Assembly (NCBI RefSeq): GCF_007954505.1
Contig: NZ_CP042412.1
Span: 1,302,001 to 1,366,000 of the forward strand
Length of the DNA: 64,000 bases
Direction: 5' to 3'
Source of the DNA: Microbacterium sp. CBA3102
GTDB lineage: Bacteria > Actinomycetota > Actinomycetes > Actinomycetales > Microbacteriaceae
The translations under genes and the position numbers were made by a program. Positions 44,057-51,904 of the stretch are shown here, one piece after another; position 1 is the first letter of the stretch; each line of letters starts with the position of its first letter. The notes under the pieces are model-generated. The model had not been told where the DNA came from. It searched no databases and saw only the letters and a program-made list of their open reading frames with translations.

Positions 44057-44819
44057 GGGATTCCTCGATCACGGTCACGCCTTCGGCTTCTAGTAGAGCG
44101 GTTGCACGGTCGGCCCGTTCGTCTTCTCGTGGGCAAATTTGAATAATGTGAGCTTCTCCTAGTCGATGCGCCGTAAGCATCGGGGGAACGAAGTCGCTGT
44201 CTCCTGAGATGACTACGATTGCTTCATATCCGTCGGGCGTCAACGATGCGGCGACAACATCCGTCGCGATCATGGTGTCGACCATCTTTTGTTCGTGAGA
44301 AACGAAAACGTCGGAGGCCGTTGAGGAACAGGCCGGGACGGGGCACTCGCGAGACCCGTGTCGAGTGAAAGACTTTAGTGCCATCGCCGGGCAGGCGGCG
44401 GAGGCTTCGTGTGTGCACGAGTCAGGTAGGGGCCGTGGCGCAACCCGTACCCTAGGAAGAGAGCCGCGCACGCGGTAGGTTTCAAGAAGGGGGGCCGTGG
44501 GGCCGAAAATTGGTGCCCCCGCCATTTCGATGATTCCGCGTAGGATTCGCCCGGTCGGTAAAGTCCGAGGGAATTGGGGGAGCTCTGGGAGAACGGCAGC
44601 CACTTCGCTACCCCTGCGGCTCAGATCAAGATCATCGTACCAGCCTCCATAAAGCCTGACTTCAAACTGGCTTATGGACGGAAGCAGGCTTTCAAGGAGT
44701 TGGAGCCATCTAGTCACCCGTTGGCTGACCTCCTCCGCGGTAAAACTCGTTGACGGGGGGAATGCGTTGTCGTAGTCCACAGCGATCAGACAGACCCCGC
44801 TCGTATCCATGACTACCAT
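44049..44819 (-). CDS. NYN-domain (PIN-like) nuclease candidate
   Basis: The 256-residue protein has acidic active-site candidates D15 and D17 (LIAVDYDNAF), then K178-x2-D181 and D187 (EQKMVDTMIATDV), and D207/D209 (IVVISGDSDF). This is the NYN/LabA-type PIN fold that cleaves RNA or processes DNA ends. Between them lies a Cys/His-rich segment (C135, C143, C159, C164) that could bind zinc. Two starts are possible, at 44819 and 44810. Its stop overlaps the NACHT start by eight bases, so the two are co-translated. I infer that NACHT senses and NYN executes. Confidence 0.75.
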   Translation of the reverse strand: MVVMDTSGVCLIAVDYDNAFPPSTSFTAEEVSQRVTRWLQLLESLLPSISQFEVRLYGGWYDDLDLSRRGSEVAAVLPELPQFPRTLPTGRILRGIIEMAGAPIFGPTAPLLETYRVRGSLPRVRVAPRPLPDSCTHEASAACPAMALKSFTRHGSRECPVPACSSTASDVFVSHEQKMVDTMIATDVVAASLTPDGYEAIVVISGDSDFVPPMLTAHRLGEAHIIQICPREDERADRATALLEAEGVTVIEESHE

Positions 44820-44940
44820 GGCGTAATGCTACGGCTTGCGCATAGAGGACTGGGCGCCGACCTCGCTGCGCCCCGTCATAGTGACGTCGGTTGAGTTGAG
44901 TGTTCTGGTCAACATCACTCGGTCGCTCGGGTGAGGCGTG

Positions 44941-44966
44941 GGATAAGCCAGTTGCGCGATTCGAAA
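44941..44966 (-). repeat. Right arm of inverted repeat flanking the NYN-NACHT module
   Basis: GGATAAGCCAGTTGCGCGAT begins this arm and TCGAAA ends it. Its reverse complement resembles the left arm at 41583-41609 and the dispersed TTCGAATCGCGCAAATGGCC palindrome. It lies between the NYN gene start and the iron-regulated promoter, so the module ends within about 120 bases of the NYN start codon. Confidence 0.65.
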
Positions 44967-45001
44967 TCCGGAGCGGAGGTGAGGTCACCCTAACCTCCGT
45001 G

Positions 45002-45020
45002 TTAGATTAGGCGAGGCTTA
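45002..45020 (+). promoter_or_regulatory. DtxR/IdeR-type iron box
   Basis: TTAGATTAGGCGAGGCTTA matches the 19-bp IdeR consensus (TTAGGTTAGSCTAACCTAA) at 14 of 19 positions. It lies 55 bases upstream of the first iron-transport gene. A CCCTAACC half-box is at about 44988-44995. An IdeR-type repressor with Fe2+ would switch the operon off when iron is plentiful. Confidence 0.7.
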
Positions 45021-45075
45021 CCAATGCCGGGCGCGGTCTGCGCCACACTCCCACCCCGAATCGAAGGGAACGCCT

Positions 45076-46101
45076 GTGCGCACCTCCCGTCTCCTCGCCC
45101 TCGGCGCAGCCGCCGCGCTCGCCGTCGGCCTCTCCGCCTGCGCCTCGTCCGCGCCGGAGTCGACGTCCTCCGCCGGGGGCAACCCCGCCTCCGACGACGC
45201 TTTCCCCGTCACGATCGAGCACGTCTACGGCGAGACCACGATCACCGAGAAGCCGGAGCGGGTCGCGACCGTCGCCTGGGCGAACCACGAGGTGCCGCTG
45301 GCCCTCGGCATCGTGCCGGTCGGGATGAGCAAGGTCACGTGGGGGGACGACGACGACAACGGCGTGCTGCCGTGGGTCGAGGAGAAGCTCGAGGAGATGG
45401 GGGCCGAGACACCTGTCCTGTTCGACGAGACCGACGGCATCGACTACGAAGCCGTGGCCGACACCGAGCCCGACGTGATCCTCGCCTCGTACTCCGGCAT
45501 GACGCAGGAGGAGTACGACACCCTCTCCAAGATCGCGCCGGTCGTCGCCTACCCGGACGTCGCCTGGGGCACCTCGGTGGATGAGATGGTCGAGATGAAC
45601 TCGAAAGCTCTCGGGCTCGAGGACGAAGGCAAGGCCCTGATCGAAGAGCTGCATGCCGAGTCCGAAGCCGCCCTCGACGAGCACAGCGTCCTGAAGGACA
45701 AGAAGGTCCTCTTCGCGTACTTCGACCCGAGCGACCTCAGCACGATCGGCTTCTACACGGCGGCGGACACGCGACCCGGATTCCTGCACAGCCTCGGTCT
45801 CCCCTTCCCGTCGATCGTCGAGGAGAACAAGGACACCGAGCTGTTCAACCTCGAGGTGAGCGCCGAGGAGGCGCAGAAGTTCGACGATGTGGATCTGTTC
45901 GTGACCTACGGTGACGACTCGACCGTCGCTGCTCTGCAGGCCGATCCGCTGCTGTCGAAGATCCCGGCCATCGCCGAGGGGCGCATCGCGATCCTGCCCA
46001 ACGCCACGCCGATCGCGGCCTCCGCCAACCCGTCGCCGCTGTCGATCCCGTGGGGACTCGGCGACTACTTCGCGATCCTGGCCGGCCCGCTGGCGTCGTA
46101 G
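45076..46101 (+). CDS. Iron-siderophore ABC transporter binding lipoprotein 1
   Basis: The 341-residue lipoprotein starts at GTG after a GAAGGGA site. The signal peptide ends in lipobox LSAC (about residue 22), followed by a Ser-rich linker. The fold is type III (FecB/FhuD-like): VTIEHVYGETTITEKPERVA, LGIVPVGMSK, and LSTIGFYTAADTRPGFLHSL. It captures ferric siderophores outside the membrane. The iron box lies just upstream, so it opens the iron operon. Confidence 0.88.
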   Translation: MRTSRLLALGAAAALAVGLSACASSAPESTSSAGGNPASDDAFPVTIEHVYGETTITEKPERVATVAWANHEVPLALGIVPVGMSKVTWGDDDDNGVLPWVEEKLEEMGAETPVLFDETDGIDYEAVADTEPDVILASYSGMTQEEYDTLSKIAPVVAYPDVAWGTSVDEMVEMNSKALGLEDEGKALIEELHAESEAALDEHSVLKDKKVLFAYFDPSDLSTIGFYTAADTRPGFLHSLGLPFPSIVEENKDTELFNLEVSAEEAQKFDDVDLFVTYGDDSTVAALQADPLLSKIPAIAEGRIAILPNATPIAASANPSPLSIPWGLGDYFAILAGPLAS

Positions 46102-46134
46102 TCGTTCGATCCGCTCCCGCGGAATGAGCATTCA

Positions 46135-47178
46135 GTGACCTCAGCGACCGTCCTCGCGCCGGGTGCCGCAGACCTGCGGCGCCCGGCGCTGGCGCGAACC
46201 CTGTGGCTCCTCCTCGGGGTGGTCGTGCTCCTGGTGCTCAGCGTCATGTCGATCGCCTTCGGCGTGCGCGCGGTCTCGTTCGACGACATCGTCGCCGCCC
46301 TCGCCGGTCACACCGACACGATCGCCGAGGCCGCGATCGTCAAGCGCATCCCCCGCACGGTCCTCGCGCTCCTCGTCGGCGCGGCACTCGCGCTTTCCGG
46401 AGCCACCATGCAGGCGGTCACGCGGAACCCCATCGCCGACCCCGGCATCCTCGGTGTCTCGAACGGCGCCTCGCTCGCCGTGGTGTGCGGCATCGCGTTC
46501 TTCGGTCTCGCCGACCCCTACGGGCAGATGACCTTCGCGATCGTGGGCGCCGGTGCCGCCGCCGTCTTCGTGTACACCGTCGGATCCCTCGGGCGCGGAG
46601 GCGCGACGCCGCTCAAGCTCGCGCTCGCCGGGGCCGCCACCTCGGCCGCCTTCGCCTCGCTGATCAGCGCGATCATGCTGCCGCGCGTCGACCTGCTGCA
46701 GACGTTCCAGTCGTGGCAGATCGGCGGTGTCGGTGGGGCGGAGTGGCCGCGGATCGCGATCACCGCTCCCGTCCTCGCGCTCGGCGCCCTGATCTGCTTC
46801 CTGAGTGCGCGCGGCATGAACTCGCTCGCCCTCGGCGACGACATGGCGAAGGGACTCGGCGAACATGTGCTCCGCACCCGCATGGTCTCGGCGCTGGGTG
46901 CGGTGATCCTCGCGGGTGCCGCGACCGCGATCGCCGGACCCATCGGGTTCGTCGGCCTCGTGATCCCGCACATGTGCCGGCTCCTGGTCGGCACCGACCA
47001 CCGGTGGCTGCTCCCGTTCTCGGCCATCGCCGGTGCCGCACTCCTGACGGCGAGCGACATCGTCGGTCGCGTGATCGCTCCCTCCTCCGAGGAGATCCAG
47101 GTGGGCATCATCACCGCCATCATCGGAGCCCCGTTCTTCATCTGGATCGTCCGTCGGCAGAAGGTGCGTGAGCTGTGA
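46135..47178 (+). CDS. FecCD-family iron-siderophore permease A
   Basis: The 347-residue permease of the BtuC/FecCD family has about nine to ten helices. Typical blocks are LVGAALALSGATMQAVTRNP, LGVSNGASLAVVCGIAFFGL, and GPIGFVGLVIPHMCRLLVGT. It starts at GTG 46135. Its end overlaps the second permease (GTGA). Together they form the heterodimeric membrane channel of transporter 1. Confidence 0.9.
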   Translation: MTSATVLAPGAADLRRPALARTLWLLLGVVVLLVLSVMSIAFGVRAVSFDDIVAALAGHTDTIAEAAIVKRIPRTVLALLVGAALALSGATMQAVTRNPIADPGILGVSNGASLAVVCGIAFFGLADPYGQMTFAIVGAGAAAVFVYTVGSLGRGGATPLKLALAGAATSAAFASLISAIMLPRVDLLQTFQSWQIGGVGGAEWPRIAITAPVLALGALICFLSARGMNSLALGDDMAKGLGEHVLRTRMVSALGAVILAGAATAIAGPIGFVGLVIPHMCRLLVGTDHRWLLPFSAIAGAALLTASDIVGRVIAPSSEEIQVGIITAIIGAPFFIWIVRRQKVREL

Positions 47179-48257
47179 CCACGACCGAGCACACGGAACA
47201 CACCCTCGCCCGCGACGAGGAGTCCGCATCCGCGCGGATCGCCCGGATCGTCGCAGGGCGTCGCTCGCGCCACCGTCGCCACGCGACGGCCACGATCGTC
47301 CTCGGAGTCCTGGTCTTCGCCCTCTTCGCGATCGCTCTGATGGTGGGCAACACGTTCTACACACCGGACGAGGTGATCCGCGTGATCCTCGGTGAGAGCG
47401 TGCCCGGCGCCTCCTTCACCGTCGGCGACCTGCGACTGCCGCGGGCGGTGCTCGCCGTCCTCACCGGGTTCGCGTTCGGCATGGCGGGCGTCTGCTTCCA
47501 GACGATGCTGCGCAATCCGCTCGCCTCGCCCGACATCATCGGCATCTCGAACGGTGCCGGCGCCGCGGCCGTGTTCGGCATCATCGTGCTGTCGGTCAAC
47601 GGCCCGGTCGTCTCCGCGCTCGCGCTGGCCGGCGCGGTGCTCACGGCCCTGGCGATCTATCTGCTCGCGATCAAGGGCGGCTTCGCCGGCACCCGCTTGA
47701 TCCTGATCGGCATCGGTGTCGCGGCGATGCTGCAGAGCGTCATCTCGTACCTGCTCTCCCGTGCGGCGAACTGGGACATCCAGACCGCGATGCAGTGGCT
47801 GACGGGAAGCCTCAACAACGCGTCCTGGGAGCGGGTGCTGCCGATGGCGATCGCCGCGGCGATCATCGTGCCGCTGATGCTGTCGCAGGGTCGCGCGCTG
47901 GGGACCCTCCGGCTCGGCGACGACTCCGCCGCCGGACTCGGTGTCCGCGTCGACGCCACACGCCTGCTGCTCATCCTCGGCGCGGTCGCGCTGCTCGCGT
48001 TCGCGACCGCGGCCACCGGCCCCATCGCCTTCGTCGCGTTCATGGCGGGCCCCATCGCCGCCCGCATCACCGGGCCCGGGGCGAACCTGCTCCTGCCGTC
48101 GGCCTTCGTCGGCGCCGTGCTCGTGCTCGCCGGCGACCTGATCGGCCAGTTCGCCTTCGGCACCCGCTATCCCGTCGGCGTCATCACCGGCGTGGTCGGT
48201 GCGCCGTACCTGATCTATCTGCTCATCCGCACCAACCGCTCCGGGGGTTCGCTATGA
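47175..48257 (+). CDS. FecCD-family iron-siderophore permease B
   Basis: The 360-residue permease has a charged N-terminal extension (about 1-40). It carries LTGFAFGMAGVCFQTMLRNP and GISNGAGAAAVFGIIVLSVN, then GPIAFVAFMAGPIAARITGP. It ends at an ATGA overlap with the ATPase gene. It is the partner of the 46135-47178 permease. Confidence 0.9.
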   Translation: MTTTEHTEHTLARDEESASARIARIVAGRRSRHRRHATATIVLGVLVFALFAIALMVGNTFYTPDEVIRVILGESVPGASFTVGDLRLPRAVLAVLTGFAFGMAGVCFQTMLRNPLASPDIIGISNGAGAAAVFGIIVLSVNGPVVSALALAGAVLTALAIYLLAIKGGFAGTRLILIGIGVAAMLQSVISYLLSRAANWDIQTAMQWLTGSLNNASWERVLPMAIAAAIIVPLMLSQGRALGTLRLGDDSAAGLGVRVDATRLLLILGAVALLAFATAATGPIAFVAFMAGPIAARITGPGANLLLPSAFVGAVLVLAGDLIGQFAFGTRYPVGVITGVVGAPYLIYLLIRTNRSGGSL

Positions 48258-49054
48258 CCGTCTCGCACAGCCTGTCGGCCGAGGGGGTGACGCTCGCGTA
48301 CGGCGACCGCACCGTCATCGACGGCCTCGACCTGCAGATCGCTCCTGGACGCATCACCGCGATCGTGGGCGCGAACGGCTGCGGCAAGTCGACGCTGCTG
48401 CGCTCGCTGGCCCGCCTGCTCTCGCCGACCGCGGGGCAGATCGTGCTCGACGGCGCCTCGGTGCACTCCCGTCCGACCAAGGAGGTCGCGCGGATCCTCG
48501 GTCTGCTGCCGCAATCGCCCATCGCGCCCGAGGGGATCGCGGTCGCCGACCTGGTCGGTCGAGGGCGGCACCCGCACCAGAAGATGCTCGCGCGGTGGAG
48601 CGCGCACGACTACGAGGTCGTGGCGGACGCGCTCGATGCGACCGGCATCTCCGATCTGGCCGACCGCAGCGTGGACGAGCTCTCGGGCGGACAGCGGCAG
48701 CGCGTCTGGATCGCGATGGCTCTCGCGCAGGAGACGGACATCCTGCTGCTCGACGAGCCGACCACGTTCCTGGACGTCGCGCACCAGGTCGAGGTGCTGG
48801 ACCTGCTGACCGACCTGAGCGTGTCACGCGGCACGACCATCGTCATGGTGCTGCACGACCTCAACCTCGCCGCCCGCTACGCCGACGAACTGGTCGCCAT
48901 GAAGGACGGCAGGGTGCATGCAGCGGGAGCCCCGCACGAGGTCGTCACCGCCGACCTCGTCGAAGAGGTCTTCGGCCTCGCCAATCAGATCACCATCGAC
49001 CCGGTCTCCGGTACGCCGATGGTCACACCCATCGGGAGGCATCATGTCCGCTGA
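48254..49054 (+). CDS. Iron-siderophore ABC transporter ATPase 1
   Basis: The 266-residue ATPase of the FecE type has Walker A GANGCGKST, signature LSGGQRQRVWIAMALA, Walker B LLLDEPT and the switch His in VLHDLNLAARYADE. It drives transporter 1. It starts at 48254 and overlaps the SIP gene by 11 bases, so translation is coupled. Confidence 0.92.
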   Translation: MTVSHSLSAEGVTLAYGDRTVIDGLDLQIAPGRITAIVGANGCGKSTLLRSLARLLSPTAGQIVLDGASVHSRPTKEVARILGLLPQSPIAPEGIAVADLVGRGRHPHQKMLARWSAHDYEVVADALDATGISDLADRSVDELSGGQRQRVWIAMALAQETDILLLDEPTTFLDVAHQVEVLDLLTDLSVSRGTTIVMVLHDLNLAARYADELVAMKDGRVHAAGAPHEVVTADLVEEVFGLANQITIDPVSGTPMVTPIGRHHVR

Positions 49055-50006
49055 GACGACCACGACCGAGCGTCCGACCTACATCCTCACCCGCGCCGAG
49101 GTGCGCGCCGTGGTCCGGGTCTCGCCCTCGTTCGTGCGGGTGACCTTCGGCGGGGACGACCTGTACGAGTTCGGGACCCCGGGCGAGGTGTTCGACAGCC
49201 GCATCAAGCTGGTTTTCCCGCCGGCATCCGGGGTGCTGCCCGAGCTCGACCGCGCATCGGACAACTGGTGGCAGGCGTTCCTGGCGGTGCCGGAAGAGGA
49301 GCGCGGCTCGATGCGCACCTACTCCGTGCGGGACCTCCGGGTCGACGACGAGACCGGGACCGAGGTCGACGTCGACTTCGTGCTGCACCTCGAGCCGGGG
49401 CTGACCGGCCCCGCGTCGCTGTGGGCGGACCAGGCCGCGGTCGGGCAGGAGCTGTACCTCGTCGGACCGCGTCGCGGCCTCGGCGTCGATACGCACGGCG
49501 GTGCCGAGTTCCACCCCGGACGTGCTCCTTCGGTCGTGCTCGCGGGGGATGAGACGGCGGCCCCGGCGATCGCCCGCATCCTGGAGGACGCCCCTCGCGG
49601 GCTACGCGGTGTCGCGTTCATCGAGGTGCCGACTCCGGCCGACGTGCTGCGCATCGATGCACCGACCGGTGTCGAGGTGCACTGGCTGCCGCGCGACGCC
49701 GGTGAGCCGCACGGCCTGCACCTGATCCCTGCGGTCCTCGGCTACCTCGGCGACGCCGACGCCTCGGACGAGATCCGCGTGAAGGACATCGACGGCGAGG
49801 ACCTGCTGTGGGAGACGCCGGCGTACTCCGGCCTCGGTGAGGAGATCGCCGCCGCCGATGCCCCGGCTGAGCGCTACTTCTGGATCGCGGGGGAGAGCGG
49901 CGTGGTCACCACTCTGCGCCGACACCTCGTGAAGGACCTCGGCATCGACCGCGGGCAGGTGGCGTTCATGGGCTACTGGCGCCGCGGTGTCGCGATGCGG
50001 GGCTGA
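49044..50006 (+). CDS. Siderophore-interacting protein (FAD-binding reductase)
   Basis: The 320-residue protein has the FAD-binding motif MRTYSVRDLRVDD, a GP/ARG region (LYLVGPRRGLGVDT) and a C-terminal NAD(P)H domain (VLAGDETAAPAIARILEDAP; FWIAGESGVVTTLRRHLVKD). SIP proteins reduce the ferric siderophore complex in the cytoplasm to free Fe2+. It lies between the two siderophore importers of the operon and can serve both. Confidence 0.88.
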   Translation: MSAETTTTERPTYILTRAEVRAVVRVSPSFVRVTFGGDDLYEFGTPGEVFDSRIKLVFPPASGVLPELDRASDNWWQAFLAVPEEERGSMRTYSVRDLRVDDETGTEVDVDFVLHLEPGLTGPASLWADQAAVGQELYLVGPRRGLGVDTHGGAEFHPGRAPSVVLAGDETAAPAIARILEDAPRGLRGVAFIEVPTPADVLRIDAPTGVEVHWLPRDAGEPHGLHLIPAVLGYLGDADASDEIRVKDIDGEDLLWETPAYSGLGEEIAAADAPAERYFWIAGESGVVTTLRRHLVKDLGIDRGQVAFMGYWRRGVAMRG

Positions 50007-50007
50007 C

Positions 50008-50841
50008 ATGATGACGCAGACCCACGCCCTGCAGGGCGAATCCCTCGTGCTCGGATACGGTCGTGCCCGGGTGGTGCACGATGTCTCGCTGCGCCTCGCC
50101 CCCGGAAGGGTGACGGCTCTCATCGGCCCCAACGGCAGCGGCAAGTCGACCGTCCTGCGCGCGCTCGCCCGCCTGCACCGCATCGAGGCGGGGAGTGTGC
50201 GCATCGGCGGTGACGAGACGCGCGACGCCGCCGCCCTCTCGGCGAAGGAGTTCGCGAAGACCGTCGCGATGCTCTCGCAATCGCGGCCGCATCCCTCCGG
50301 CATCGAGGTCTCCGACGTCGTGGCGTACGGTCGTCACCCGCACCGGGGTCGCTTCTCCGGTGTCAGCGACGCCGACCGCACCGCCGTCGCGCGGGCACTC
50401 GAGCTGACCGGACTCACCGCCATGGCTGCCCGTCCCGTCGACCAGCTCTCGGGCGGCGAACTGCAGCGCGTGTGGCTGGCGACCGCGCTGGCGCAGGAGA
50501 CCGGCGTGCTGCTGCTCGACGAGCCGACGAACCACCTCGACCTGCGCTATCAGGTGGAGACGCTCGACCTGGTGCGCGAGCTCGCCGACGACCATGGCAC
50601 CGCCCTCGGTGTCGTGCTGCACGACCTCGACCACGCGGCATCCGTCGCCGACGACGTCGTGCTGCTGCACGCGGGGCGAGTGCACGCGGCCGGCACTCCC
50701 GCCGAGGTGCTGACCGGCGAGAACCTCTCCACCGTCTACGGCCTGCGCATCGACACCGAGATCGATGAGGAGACCGGCCTCGTGCGGGTGCTCCCGCGAG
50801 GTCGGCACCACCGCCGACACCGGACCCCCGCGGCATCCTGA
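50008..50841 (+). CDS. Iron-siderophore ABC transporter ATPase 2
   Basis: The 277-residue ATPase starts MMTQTHALQGESLVLGYGRA; an ATG at 50011 is an equal alternative. Walker A is GPNGSGKST, the signature LSGGELQRVWLATALA, Walker B LLLDEPT, and the switch His is in VVLHDLDHAASVADD. The C-terminus is basic (RGRHHRRHRTPAAS). It powers the second importer made of 50873-53991. Confidence 0.92.
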   Translation: MMTQTHALQGESLVLGYGRARVVHDVSLRLAPGRVTALIGPNGSGKSTVLRALARLHRIEAGSVRIGGDETRDAAALSAKEFAKTVAMLSQSRPHPSGIEVSDVVAYGRHPHRGRFSGVSDADRTAVARALELTGLTAMAARPVDQLSGGELQRVWLATALAQETGVLLLDEPTNHLDLRYQVETLDLVRELADDHGTALGVVLHDLDHAASVADDVVLLHAGRVHAAGTPAEVLTGENLSTVYGLRIDTEIDEETGLVRVLPRGRHHRRHRTPAAS

Positions 50842-50872
50842 ACCCCCTCACACCTCCCGGAGGAAGAACCGA

Positions 50873-51904
50873 ATGAAGAAGAAGTCCCTCGCCCTGATCA
50901 CCCTCGGTGGCGTGCTCGTGATGGCCCTCGCCGGCTGTGGCACGACCCAGGCTCCCACCGCCGCCGACCCCGACGCCTCGGGCTCGACGAGTGCGGGCTG
51001 CGGCGACGACACCACCGCGACTTCGACCGGCGCCGTCTCCGTCACGGACGACCTCGGTCGCACGGTCGAGCTCGACAAGCCCGCCGAGCGGATCGCGGTG
51101 CTGGAGTGGCAGCAGATCGAGGATGCGCTGTCGCTGTGCATCACGCCGGTCGCGGTCGCCGACGCCGAGGGCTACAGCACGTGGGTCACCGCGGAAGAGC
51201 TCCCGGAGGGCGTGACCGACGTCGGCACCCGGCAGGAGCCGAACCTGGAGACGCTGTTCGGAACCGAGCCCGACCTCGTGATCGTCGAGGTCAGCGCCGC
51301 GGACGACCCCATCGTCTCCCAGCTCGAGGCCTACGACGTGCCGGTGCTCGCGACCGTCGGTGCGGATGCCGCCGACCCCATCGCGAAGATGCTCGGAACG
51401 CTCGACCTCATCGCCCAGGTGACCGGACGCGAAGAGCGCGCTGCGGTGGTCGCCGACGAGTTCCAGGAGCACCTCGACGCGGCCTCGGCCGAACTCGCCG
51501 ATCTGGATCTGCCCACGAAGGAGTTCGTGTTCTTCGACGGCTGGGTCGACGGTGGCAACGTCGCTCTGCGCCCGTTCGGCCAGGGCTCGCTGGTGGGTGA
51601 GATCGGCGAGAAGCTCGGTCTCGAGAACGCGTGGACCGGCGAGGTCGACCCCACCTACGGCCTCGGACAGACCGATGTCGAAGGCATGACCACGGTCGGC
51701 GACGCCAGCCTGTTCTACACGGGCACGGAGGACCCCGAGTCGGAGAGCTTCATCGACGCTCTGCAGGGCAACCCGGCCTGGACCTCGCTGCCCGCCGTCG
51801 CCGATGACCGCCTCACCGCGTTCCCTGCCGGGATCTGGACGTTCGGCGGACCGCGCTCGACCCAGCAGATCATCGACGGCTACGTCGAGGTGCTCTCGAA
51901 GTGA
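50873..51904 (+). CDS. Iron-siderophore ABC transporter binding lipoprotein 2
   Basis: The 343-residue precursor starts MKKKSLALITLGGVLVMALA, with a lipobox at ALAGC (residue about 22) and a CGGAGGAAG site before the ATG. The mature protein is FhuD/FecB-like (VTDDLGRTVELDKPAERIAV, TYGLGQTDVEGMTTVGDASL). It ends in a GTGA overlap with the fused permease. The two binding proteins of the operon differ clearly, so they probably take different siderophores. Confidence 0.88.
   Translation: MKKKSLALITLGGVLVMALAGCGTTQAPTAADPDASGSTSAGCGDDTTATSTGAVSVTDDLGRTVELDKPAERIAVLEWQQIEDALSLCITPVAVADAEGYSTWVTAEELPEGVTDVGTRQEPNLETLFGTEPDLVIVEVSAADDPIVSQLEAYDVPVLATVGADAADPIAKMLGTLDLIAQVTGREERAAVVADEFQEHLDAASAELADLDLPTKEFVFFDGWVDGGNVALRPFGQGSLVGEIGEKLGLENAWTGEVDPTYGLGQTDVEGMTTVGDASLFYTGTEDPESESFIDALQGNPAWTSLPAVADDRLTAFPAGIWTFGGPRSTQQIIDGYVEVLSK

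Noticed and set aside
44049..44819. Toxin-antitoxin reading of the NYN/NACHT pair
   Set aside because: The partner is a 763-residue NTPase, far larger than an antitoxin, and has sensor-like domains.
41583..44966. Prophage or integrative element
   Set aside because: No integrase, excisionase, attachment tRNA or phage structural gene is seen; only two cargo genes and flanking half-palindromes.
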